A stretch of DNA of 64,000 nt from Osedax fenrisi (taxonomy: Eukaryota > Annelida > Polychaeta > Sabellida > Siboglinidae), in assembly GCA_964019155.1 (NCBI GenBank), contig OZ025244.1, forward strand, positions 6,688,919 to 6,752,918, in the 5' to 3' direction. The translations under genes and the position numbers were made by a program. Below the pieces are notes generated by a model. It had not been told where the DNA came from and ran no database searches. It was given only the letters and a program-made list of their open reading frames with translations. This document shows, piece after piece, positions 41,265-53,200 of the stretch. Within the stretch, counting starts at the first letter, position 1. Each line of letters begins with the position of its first letter.

Positions 41265-41820
41265 CATGATTGTTATGACTTCCTCTCTGTATTTGCCTTC
41301 ACTGTTGCATTAAAGATAACCTTGTACAGCTGATTGAATTAGTATCATTACATTACCATTTCAATGTATATCTTTATAACGATATTTATTAACTAAATGT
41401 ATTGTCCTTCTTCTTTAGGATTTTGATGACTTTCTTTACAATTTTGAAGACTTTCTTTTGATTACCAACTTTAAATTATTTACAATTTCTAGATCTTCGT
41501 CTTATATTTTGATGTTAACTCTTGTAGTATTATAAATTATAATTTATAATTAAATATGTATCATTTCTATTCCAAATTTTTCTGGTGCTACATCTAATTG
41601 AAACACTGAATGTCTAAGTTCATCTTATTTACCGGCTAATCCATATATATCATCTGCGAATCTGAGACTATTTATTATTCTTCCTTTAATATTGATACTG
41701 CCAGTATGATATTCTAGGTGATCCTCATTATTTCATTTAGAAATATATATATTAAAGTTGGTAAGGTAGACAGCCCTGATGAACTTTGGTTCATGAGGTA
41801 AACTATAACTCATCCTCTCA
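41265..41820 (-). pseudogene. Decayed reverse transcriptase (endonuclease-RT type LINE)
   Basis: The minus strand reads NSLRFADDIYGLAG around 41,640-41,680, the RT catalytic block. EDHLEYHTGSI-IKGRIIN lies before it and DELRHSVFQLDV after it. Multiple stops and frameshifts are present. The style fits RTE-like/endonuclease-RT LINEs. Confidence 0.75.
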
Positions 41821-42628
41821 TAACTCAGCGCATTGCATTATATATAATATTTGAATTGTGATGATAGGGTTCCTGTTGATGTGAAATTTCTTCATAGAAT
41901 ACCAAAGTATCTTATTATAATACCCTATTGAAAGTTTTCTCATACTTGTCATATATGGTAAAGCTTCCTTGGATATTGGGGGATATATTTCGCATAGGTT
42001 TCTTAGATTAAATATCTGTTCTATGGTACTTTAAACCTACCGGAACCTTCTTTGTTCTTCTACAATGATAACTTAGCTTCTGGTTGTGATCTATTCAGGA
42101 TAACATTAAGTAGCTCTCATGACTTATTACGTATTGTAATCACTACATTGTTGAGGCTACCTTTTGTTGATGATAATTAATCATTTTAGCCTAATTTATG
42201 GACAGATTCCTGTTGATATATCTGTTAACTATTGCATATTTGGTATTAATCAATCAACATTTTAAATTAACATACTGTACTATTAGTGTATTTATAATTT
42301 AGGAATTAAAATGAAAAAGCTGCAAATTAACCTCTAGAACACAGGCGTATAGTATATGACATATACACTACCATACGAGTAATACTTATATTCATGTTTA
42401 ATATATTTAGTCAATATATATGTATTGAACAAATAGTACTTAATTGCAATATTACATAACTATTATATTTATATTTAAAATACATATATTACAATTATAA
42501 TAATAAATACAATAACGTGATGTGTCATCATTTATGACTCATAAATTATGAGTCATACACTTAATAAATAAGTGCTGTATTTTCATGTATTATATGTGGC
42601 TATGAATGGTTTTGGTTGATTAAATATA

Positions 42629-42629
<1 letters not shown>

Positions 42630-42679
<50 letters not shown>

Positions 42680-42680
42680 A
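42630..42680. repeat. (TA)n(GA)n microsatellite
   Basis: A TA run passes directly into nine GA units. Confidence 0.9.
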
Positions 42681-43294
42681 TAAGGAGGGATCTGTCAAAA
42701 AACTGTAATCCCAATTCTAACAAACTATATCCTTGTTAAAAACTAACTGAAAATTAATTTACAAAATATTTAAGTATGTGAAAAATTTCAATGAATCACT
42801 TTAAGTACAATGTAAAAATAAAAACTGAGAAAATTGATATTAAAGTTTAAGAATAAATAATCTAAATATAGTTATTTTAAAATGATATTACTTTATTATT
42901 ATTTGTAACCATTGATAACTCGTTATTTAGATCTATTTAGTATGATATTAATGTTAAATTATAAATATGAATTTATTATCAATAAACAACATAAATATAT
43001 ATACATTTATTCCATCAACATTACATAACTGATCAGCGATATATGAAATATATTGTATTACTGTAGCACTGGTAAAATATTTTATTTTGGTCAAATTTAA
43101 AATATTAAAAAAATGTTCTTACTTTTATATATATACTAAACAATAGAGATACAGACACAATTTTGAATAATAATTTAATTAAATATGACATAAATATCGT
43201 GTTGCATTTTATAATTAAATATGCATTTTTATATCGTATGTAATAATTAATATATAATATCTTCATATATTAACATTGTTAAAATACTACCAAC

Positions 43295-43723
43295 TAGGGT
43301 TATAACAATGATAATACTCGAGTCCTATTAACGATATGTTGATTTGAGTCTGCAATATTCTAGTCCATTTAAACATGAAATCTAGTCGCTAGGGTTTATT
43401 TTCGTATTGAGTCGAGTATTTAAAATAAGATTTTAAAAAACTGTAAATAGTATATATATTAAATTATTTCAACTTTATTACATATATATATATATTTATT
43501 TTGTATTAAGTTAAACATTAGTCACGTCATATTTTGACTATATGTAAACTCTGAACTTAAGGATGTATAATGGTTTCTATAATTTTAAAATTTTGATTTC
43601 GATTTGAAGGCTTCGAAACCCTAGCTTTTAGAATTAGAATATTTTTTTGTGGATTTGAATCCTATAGTTATTAATATTGTATGGCTTCGAAGTCTTGCAA
43701 GTATTTGAAATTTGACAACCCTA
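43295..43723. mobile_element. hAT-like MITE
   Basis: The ends TAGGGTTAT and AACCCTA are inverted. Flanks CTACCAAC and TTACCAAC agree at seven of eight bases. It lies about 70 bp upstream of the first visible ARPC3 exon. Confidence 0.82.
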
Positions 43724-43794
43724 TTACCAACTAACATATCATCATTTATTTTCTGGAAATATTTAATCTAATGTATCATTTATAATTATAACAG

Positions 43795-43891
43795 GCTTAC
43801 TATACACAAAGGCCAACACCTGCAGTAACGGCTGGAAATATTGCTATTCTGCCATTGAGAACAACATACAAGGGACCCGCTTTTAAAATAG
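43795..43891 (+). CDS. ARPC3: ARPC3 exon 2
   Basis: AYYTQRPTPAVTAGNIAILP then LRTTYKGPAFKI. Human begins MP followed by AYHSSLMDP, so only Met-Pro is missing. Acceptor ATAACAG, donor phase 1. Confidence 0.95.
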
Positions 43892-46410
43892 GTTTTACCT
43901 TATACATATTACATATACACACTTGATTCACTGGCTATCTTTCTCAATAGATACCGATGATATCATTGATGATGCTTTGTCTTTCTTCAAGGCAAACATC
44001 TTCTTTAAGAATTACGAAGTCAGGGTTCGTATCCTCATTCGAAATATTTATTGAAAATTAATAAATAAATAATAATTGTAACTATTATTATATTTAATAT
44101 AAGTGATTTAATAATAATAATTATATTAATTAAACATTATTTTTAATTTTATAAATTCACATATATACATATTTATTTATTACTTTCAATACTCTAGGAT
44201 TAGTTGAATAGGTTTCTTATTTATAATGAATATATTTGCTATATTTCCACAACTATGTGTTCCTGATAATTTATTATAATTCAAAAAAATTTATCTAATT
44301 GTTTAATTTATATACCATTTATATATAACAAAATATATTATAATTATATACGATAAGTACGCTACAAAGATAATATAGGCACTCATCATAAAGATAGAGG
44401 TATAAACTGGTATAAAATATTATTTTAATGGTATGAAACGAATGCAAAATAAAATAAAATAAACAACTTTGAATTATTTACAAAAGGTAAAGTAGTTTGC
44501 TTTTTATTATTATTACATAATATATCCAAGCGTTTAGATAATAAATGTATATCATTTGAATCTTTGTAGTGACATTCAAAGTATGCCGTTAGTGATTCAA
44601 ACCACTATCTTGTTTTCTCTGATGTTGGTGGTGGATTACCAGTTAGCATTTTATTTCATAATAATAAACATGCCTTAAACGTCCTATAGGACTCCTAGGC
44701 TAGGATTACTAGTACATGAGCTCATGAGTCATGTGTATACAATACGCGAGTGCATTGCAATATAATAACAATTACTCGCAATTAAGTATGAATCATAGTG
44801 AGCAATTGTGGGAAATATGTACATATATGCCGGCATATACATCGATTAAAATTAGACTTTTGTGCCGGTACATCGAAAATTATTAACATTGAATAGATAG
44901 GAAAGAAATCGGTGATTCAGAGATATGTCGGTACATCGAGAGTGTACTGTATTATATAATTATTATATATATATATATTCTTTAATCTATTGTTATATAC
45001 ATGTTTATATACATTTACATTTTTTACTCATGAGAATCTAACTTTTCTAGAATATGATGATTGGGGAAGTCCTCGCTAAAACAAATTCATTTGTTTATTA
45101 ACTTCTCCATTATTTCATGCTTTACAACATGAAATAATAAATCTGATTTATTGATATACTATATTAATATATACATTTACTTTCAAACAGAATGAATGTG
45201 ACCGGACTCTGATCTATATAACTCTTTATATATCTGAATGCCTTAAGAAACTTCAGAAAGTTTGTAGCCATATCCTCATCATTGTTTAACTGATATTTAT
45301 TGAATTATTTAAAGTAGTTCATTTATAATTTCTACTAATTTGTTATAAATTATTATTTAATGATTAAATATGAGAAACGAATCATAGAATTAATTTTTTT
45401 TAATAATTTTATTTTTATATACATACATTATTTTGGTTTAGTTTAATGGTGATATAAAATAAACACAAATTATTTAATTTTATAATATTAAAATAAATTA
45501 ATTTATCACTTAACTTTATATATTTAATATAATTGTTAGCCCAGCTAACAGTAATAGCCTCATAATAGCATATATAATAGCCTGACATTTTTACATTGTG
45601 CTATTATATTGCCATTAAATGTATATAATGCTGATATTCATTTGTCATGCTATTATGCTGCTGTTATGTTGTCATTAAATAGTTATTATTATGCAGCTAT
45701 TAATTTAAAAATATATTATGCTGCAATTATTAGAATATCAACATAAGTGCAGCATAATATACTTTTAAAATTAATATCTGCATAATAATAACTATTTAAT
45801 GGCAACATAATAGCACAATGTAAACATTTGAGGCTATTATATATGCTATTATGAGGCTATTACTGATTGCTGGGAGTCTATTGACTATAATGAATCTATT
45901 TTATCAGTGCCAATCTCGTAATGATGCTCTTAAAGAAATGAATTCCTTGGCGATTGCTCCATTCTTTTTACCGGGTGAAGCTAGATTTCCACTTAATAAT
46001 ATATTCAATAAGCCAGCTGATAGAACTCAAGAAGGTATACTTAATACTATTGTATTTCAATTACAATGTTTAATTATTTACAGATTTGATTAGGAATTAT
46101 TTCCAACAATTAAGAAATGAGATAGGAATAAGAATCATAGATAGGGTTATTGATCCAGCAACTGATAAACCTAGTAAGGTAATATCAATTATATATATAT
46201 ATATAATCAAGTTTCGTTAACACATTTATATAGTATTTATCATTTATTTATAAAATAATAATTTAAAAAATACTTGTTAACTAAATATTTATTTATTTTT
46301 ATAAATTGGATTCTATATTCATTATATATTAAAATACTGTTTTTTAGTGGTGGCTGTGCTTTTCTAAAAGGAAATTCATGGATAAATCTTTATCACAACC
46401 TGGAATGTAA
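43795..46410 (+). CDS. ARPC3: Arp2/3 complex subunit 3 (p21-ARC), lacking only the first exon
   Basis: Subunit of the seven-member Arp2/3 complex, which nucleates branched actin filaments in the cytoplasm. Six exons are 43795-43891, 43951-44024, 45191-45259, 45908-46034, 46084-46178 and 46348-46410. All junctions are GT-AG and phases join, giving 174 codons plus stop. With an expected two-residue first exon the length would be about 176, against 178 in human. Matched blocks are AILPLRTTYKGPA, DALSFFKANIFFKNYE, CDRTLIYITLYISECLKKLQ, LPGEARFPLNNIFNKPA, IDPATDKPSKWW and KFMDKSLSQPGM. No broken codon is seen, so the gene is likely functional. It is convergent with CHMP4. Confidence 0.96.
43951..44024 (+). 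CDS. ARPC3: ARPC3 exon 3
   Basis: DTDDIIDDALSFFKANIFFK then NYEVR. The intron before it is only 59 bp. Confidence 0.96.
45191..45259 (+). CDS. ARPC3: ARPC3 exon 4
   Basis: NECDRTLIYITLYISECLKK then LQK, the most conserved helix of the family. Phase 0. Confidence 0.97.
45540..45874. mobile_element. Foldback MITE 33 bp upstream of ARPC3 exon 5
   Basis: The left arm CCCAGCTAACAGTAATAGCC, continuing TCATAATAGCATATATAATAGCC, is mirrored almost perfectly at the right, ending GCTGGG. The interior holds further inverted ATAATAACTATTTAATG-like arms. Confidence 0.9.
45908..46034 (+). CDS. ARPC3: ARPC3 exon 5
   Basis: CQSRNDALKEMNSLAIAPFF then LPGEARFPLNNIFNKPA. Acceptor TTTTATCAG, donor GTATAC, phase 1. 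Confidence 0.97.
46084..46178 (+). CDS. ARPC3: ARPC3 exon 6
   Basis: DLIRNYFQQLRNEIGIRIID then RVIDPATDKPSK. It follows a 49-bp intron. Confidence 0.97.
46348..46410 (+). CDS. ARPC3: ARPC3 exon 7, C-terminus and stop
   Basis: WWLCFSKRKFMDKSLSQPGM and TAA. A polyadenylation-type AATAAA lies at about 46,557. Confidence 0.97.
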   Translation, partial: WWLCFSKRKFMDKSLSQPGM

Positions 46411-46930
46411 TATGTCTACCATATGTTTATATATTATCAAGTAATATAATTACTATCGTTATATACATATAAATAATACATTAATAATTATATATTTAGT
46501 ACCATGTTTATTTACTCTCTATTTGTATATTATATTCACAGTTATATATAATTACCAAATAAACATATATTCATTTATTTTTATATATTTACATTTTTAT
46601 ATAATATTAATACAATAAAATAAGCATAATAGTTAATAAAAAATAAATACATATATAGAGTGTGTATGCTACAAAATGGTACCTTAATATTAGAGTACAA
46701 TATTTTCACACATACATAAAAGAATCAACATTAATGCAGAGGGTTGGGTTCGCACACAAATACGACTAATTATTAAATATGTAAAGATATAGTATTACTA
46801 ATATTTGTAGCGATTCAAATCACTAATATATTGAATTGGATGACTTTAATACATAATATATATCATGAGAAAAATGCCTATCAAGGTATATTTCATTTGT
46901 TATTTATAATCATTAGACGATGAAGGTAGT
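46411..46930. other. Intergenic space between convergent ARPC3 and CHMP4
   Basis: 520 bp of AT-rich DNA holding the 3' UTRs of both genes; no other gene. Confidence 0.8.
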
Positions 46931-46980
46931 TTATGATGCCCATTCTGTTAACTTTCTTAATTCATCATTTTCTTTTTGTG
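46931..46980 (-). CDS. CHMP4: CHMP4 exon 5, C-terminal ALIX-binding helix
   Basis: QKENDELRKLTEWAS and stop TAA. Acceptor TTTTAG; G|CA completes an Ala codon. Confidence 0.95.
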
Positions 46981-49900
46981 CTAAAATAAGTAATTCAAAT
47001 ATTTAAATAGAAAAGAATTATTTTTTAAATGCAAAAAGATTGTTAAATGCAAGATAAATATAAGATATATATAACAATATATTGTTAAATAGATCTAGGT
47101 TAAAAATATTTAAAATTATTACATTTAAAAAATAATTTCTCATTAAATTAAATAGATAATAAAACAGTATTTATGTATAAATACATTTTCTCATTCAATA
47201 TTTTGATGTTTGGAAAACATTTTTTTGCTATCTATTTAAATCTATTTATATATATCTGTAACATGTCATTTTATTTAAAGTATATATTTCTATATAAAAT
47301 TCATTATTAAAATCAGTAATATAAATTATTTCTAATATTTACAATTAATTTTATATAGAAATATATACTTATATTTAAAAAAATGACATGTTACAGATAT
47401 ACATATATAATCTAAATATATAGCACAACAACATTTATCGATATGGAGGCTATTGAATAAGAATATGTATTTATACTGAAAATACTGTTTTCATATCTAT
47501 TTACATACACCTGTAACATTTGGTGATATTAGGATGTCCTTAAATTTATTAAATGAATATAATAATATATAAAAATGTATAATAAATATATAAATTCTAA
47601 ATATTTTCTTAAAAATAGGAATAGCTATTTAATAATGGAGGACAATAAACTATATAATGCATGTAGTATGTGTATGTTACCTGCTGATATTGCGGGTTCT
47701 GCACTCGGTACTGAAGGCATAGCAGGAACACGTTCTGGTGTAGGTATTTTATCCACAGGTGCTGGCACAATCTGTACAATATCATTAACGTATATTATTG
47801 ATACTTAACTCAATTTTCACCAAACAAAATTAGAAATATTAAGAAACAAATCCCTTTAAATAATTATAATATCTATTAAGTAGTATTCTTGTGAGCAATT
47901 TCGTGAAATTATTTAACAACATCTAAAAATTAAGTATTTTTTCCACCATAATTACAAATATTCTAAATAGAACTTACGTAGAATATGTACGATAATGTTA
48001 TATAATTATGCACTGAGTATTATACAATTATAAATAAGCCGTGACCATATGTCAATAAATTTAAAATTATAAACTATTTAGGAGTTAGAAATTAACTAGA
48101 ATTAATATAGATATTAAAATAGTGAATCATTCTAATTCACTTCTATATCGGTACACTAGATGATGTGTAGATGTAGGTGTACAAACGTTTACTAGTTTCT
48201 CGTTGAGAGCTTCCTGTTCTAAAGCTTCGAGTTCGTTTAGTAGTTCATCTTCATCGACATCAATACCTCCGATAGGAGATGTGATAGCTCCAGATATCTC
48301 TGTGGCGATGTCTTGCTGTTCCACGATATCATCCATAATGTCGTTAACTTTATCAACGTCCCTATACATGTGCATGGTATTTCATTTATGTTTAGAAATA
48401 TATGATGTGTGTCCAATTATAGAAATTAAATTAATAATAACACAACAAAATAAATTAATATCTTATTCGGATGTAAATAATTGTTACATAATAATAGTTT
48501 ATTAAATAAATAATGCATTGTTTATATAGTAATGAATCAAAACATTGCTAGCACACTGAAATGATAAGGAGATCTATATAGAGAATAGCATTCTATCTCA
48601 TAAATATTAACATTTAATTTCTCAAATAGATGTATACGTTTGGAAATAGTAACTTGCACATATGTTTATGAATCGTGTGTATGTTACACATATACTAGGT
48701 TACACATATACATATTATATTATATACACGATCAGTTATCTACTATTAAAAAATAGTAAGTGTTAATGATAAATATGTTGATTTACTTAATAGATATGCA
48801 GCTTAATTCATGTGTGTGTATGTGTTTATTTGATTACTCACAATACATTATGCAATTATAATGTATATTTAAGAAAATTAAAATGACTGACATCACAACA
48901 TGTGTGTGTTTGACTAACATTCCTTTATGGGCTCCTTTAAGTGCTTTCGAAGCATCCGTCATGACCTTGAGAACCTCATTGTTAGTGGTGGAGTTCTCGA
49001 GAGCTTCTCTTTGGTTCTCAATCTTGATCAGCGTGTTCTGCATACCTTCAGCTTGTTCTTCATACCTTTTCTTACGCTTTAGAGCAAGCAGTGCCACTGA
49101 AACAAGTGCAGGTAAGTGTGTTATAGATGTACTCTGGGTGATGTAAGTATTAAGGGATATCCCACTACAAGTATTTCAGGCAACTTGCTGAAATATCGTA
49201 ACTTTAAAACCATTTTCTATCAAGTTGTAATGGGATATCCCCTATAAAGTTACTATATTTCAGGCAAGTTGCCGGAAAGTAAGGGGGTATCCCACTACAA
49301 TTGTAGTTACTTGATAGAAAATCAATTTAGGTGGATGATTGGTATTATTAGCTGATTTGAATATATAATTTAGTATCTATTTATTTGTATATACATATTA
49401 ATATATATTAATTAATCAGTAGAATATAAATGTTGTATATTTAATATATTTTTAATTCTTTTACTATATTATTCTTAATATATATTTACTTTATTATCGT
49501 TTAGTTCTGTTTTATATTTATATATTTAATCAATTGGATCACGGATTATTTTATTACGTTATGGTATTTATCTTATTTAAAAATAATAACATCCACATTT
49601 ACGATTCAGTTGTAAATTCATGAATATATGTATTGTGAAACCTCCGGTAATTATAAAAATATATTAAGTATTTTATTATAAATTATATTTTGATTTTTTA
49701 TATTAAATTGGTTATATATTATTGCATTAATTATTATTTTACTGATAATTAATTATACATATTACAATTTATTTTATATTATAACCTAAACTATATATTT
49801 TGTATTAGTTATTATAGGAATAATAAAGGAGAATTACTGACTATAAATATAATAGATATATATAATTTATATAAACTTTATTGAAAGTTTTTAATAATTT

Positions 49901-50198
49901 TAATTATTAATTATAAAAATATAGAATTTTTTTAATAAAAAATTTGTATAAATTAATAATATTAATTTAATATATATTTGTTGACTCATGGTTCATGCGT
50001 CATGGATCAATAGTAATATGTATTAGCTATCCAAGAACAAACATGACCATTCTAATTGTTTAAAGTATTAACTTATACTAATATAGAACAAATACTCACC
50101 GTTAAATCATTATAAATATTTATATAACAATTAAATGTACATATTTTATTTGTATTTGTATATATATATACACTATACTATATTTATCTATTGTTATT

Positions 50199-50232
<34 letters not shown>

Positions 50233-53200
50233 CTAAACATTGAATATAATGTTTAATAATGAAACTATTAAATTAAATTATTTCCAAGATAATTTTCGAG
50301 TTAATTATGATTAAATATTATAAAGTATATTATTATTATATAAGAGATATTTATGTGTAACTAATTTTATAGATTAATTAATATCGTTCATTTTATTAAA
50401 ATTTATAATATAAGATTCTTTTTTTGAAAATTCAATGTATTACAAGGCATAACACTTTCTATAAATAGTGCACATATTTTATTTTAAAATACTAAAAGTT
50501 TGTATAAAAATACATTTATTATTTAATTATATAATGTATTATATATTAGTGTTGGAAATTTTCAGATTTTTCACTCATTCGAAGGTTTAGAATAGTAAAT
50601 AAATACACTTCTAAGGTTTCAAATAGTATTATTTTTATTAAATTAAGTATTCGAAGGTTTCGAATAGTAAATAAATACACTTTGAAGGTTTCAAATAGTA
50701 TTATTTGTGTTAAATTAAGTATACAAAGTTTTCTAATAGGTAAATTATTCATATCGAAGGTTTAAAATAGTAATTAGATACAATTCGAAGGTTTTAAATA
50801 GTATTATTTGTATTAAATTAAGTATTCAAAGTTTTCAAATAGTTAAATTATTCATTTCTAAGGTGTAAAACAGTAAATAAATACACTTTGAAGGTTTCAG
50901 ATAGTAAATATATTTAATAATTAAAAATAATAATAATTATTTATTTTGACAAATATATATAATAATAGAATGTAATATAATTAAAAATGGTTATGAATTT
51001 TGATTAATGATCAATGAATATCAATAAATCTAATTTCTCTGGACATAATTGTGAACGTTTTTTTGTTAAAATATTTGGAGCCATAGAAAATATTCTTTCT
51101 GCAGGAACAGATGATAACTGCCCAGTTAAATATTTTTTACAATCTTGGAAAGAATTGGAAATTCCTTATCGTGGTCAGACCACCATATTAATGTACAATA
51201 ATTCCGGTCAATTCTCGGTTTATACAGATATAATTTCAGTTCATCTATTTCATTATAAAATAGAGATAAGTTTCTATTATTTTAAATAAAATATTGAATT
51301 AGGATATGATATTTATCGATTAGTTAAATAAAATTATTTAAAGTTATTTAAATTATATTTACTAAATAATTTAGTAAAGATATTATATGTTTCTATTATT
51401 TTAAATTATAATAAAAATTATATTTATTAATAATAATAAAGATACGTTTCCATTATTTTAAATGAAATAATGAATTATATGATAGTTAAAAAGGTTAAAA
51501 TGGAAGTAAATAGTATTAAATTATTTGTTTATTGTTTAATAAAATATATGCCTTTTACCGTTTTTTTTTAATAGTTAAATTTTTATATTTGAATTTTTCG
51601 AATAATTAGATTTATGTATTCGATATTTTCGAATAATTAGATTTAGGTATTCGACATTTTCGAATATCTGTCAGATTCGAAAATTTACTATTTGAAAGAA
51701 TCGAATATTCGACACTAGTATATGTTATCATGATTAATCTTAGTATACCTATATGATAGAGTCAAGTAAACAGAAAAACAAGATATTCTAAGCTAAATTA
51801 AAATATATATATATATAATGCGATAAATATGTATTTATCCATTCAATATAAGTATATAAGTAACTTATGATACAATTCATATTTCATATATTTTAAATTT
51901 AGGTAACTTTTTTCTAGATAACATGGTTGATGGCATGAATAGTGATGTAAATGATGCCAGGCTTTTGATGCCGAGCCGAGACTTTCATTTTCGAAAAAAA
52001 AAAACGAGCCCGAGCCGAGCTGAGACTCTAGCCAAATGAGCCCGAGCCGAGTTGAGACTTTTACAAAACATTACCGAGTCGAAATGATGCTTTTTTGAAA
52101 TAACATTTTAATACTAATTTTTATATATTTCAGTTACATCAATTTAAAAAAAATAATCTGTGCCAAATTATCGATTCAGTGAATAATAATGTAAATTTCA
52201 TCTAGTTGTGAAAATAATACCGAGCTTTTTTATACCGAGCTTTTATTTTCGGAAAAAAAAGCGAGCCTGAGTCAAGACTCTAGCCAAGCGAGCCCAAGCC
52301 GAGTTGAGACTTTAGGTAACTGAGACTGCATCATGCTTTAGATTTGAACATCATTTACATCACTAGCATACACTATTTGAAAGTAACAAAATACTGTAAC
52401 ATTATAGAGATATATCAATTATTACTTTCTATTAGTTATATATATCCAACTTCTGATATTCATGACAAAGATGTGACAGATCAAAATATGTCTTGGTAAT
52501 TTTGTTAATTTTTGAATAAATAAAGATTATTGTATTTTAATAAAATTAACAATATTACCTAATCTTTAATAATACATGTATAACTTGTATAATTATAATA
52601 AACTTATATGTAATATTAATTAATTCAAAATAATAAAATTGAGTTCCAGAAATTATAATGTATTATTATATAATGTATAGATATTTAAATAAAAAATAAA
52701 AAATATGGCATACTTATATATATATATATATATATCATAAACTATGGTCCATAATATATACTATAAATGTATACTATTAAATGTTTATATAATATATACT
52801 ATACATGTATACTATTAAATGTATATATGGTATAAATACATATAATTTTGTATATCAACATTTTATGGTTTGTATTTATTCTGTAGTAGTATTTCACTGT
52901 TTATAAATTTAACAGTTTTTCCTGTATATATTAGTAACAAATATTCTGTGAAACATATAACTCTCCTTATCTACATAATGTAATTAATAGTAAACCCCTG
53001 TACTGCTGGGCATGCAGCTGCTAGTAGTAGTATCACCACTGAAATAGATTTAGGTTTGATGCGATTTTTATACAATGTTTTCATTGTTCTATTAAATTAC
53101 ATGCAATATAAGTTAGCTTGTACTCACTTTATAAATATGTTTATTATTTAAGGGCGTTTTCATACGGCAGATTTGGGTGCATATATTTGTATATTAGTAT

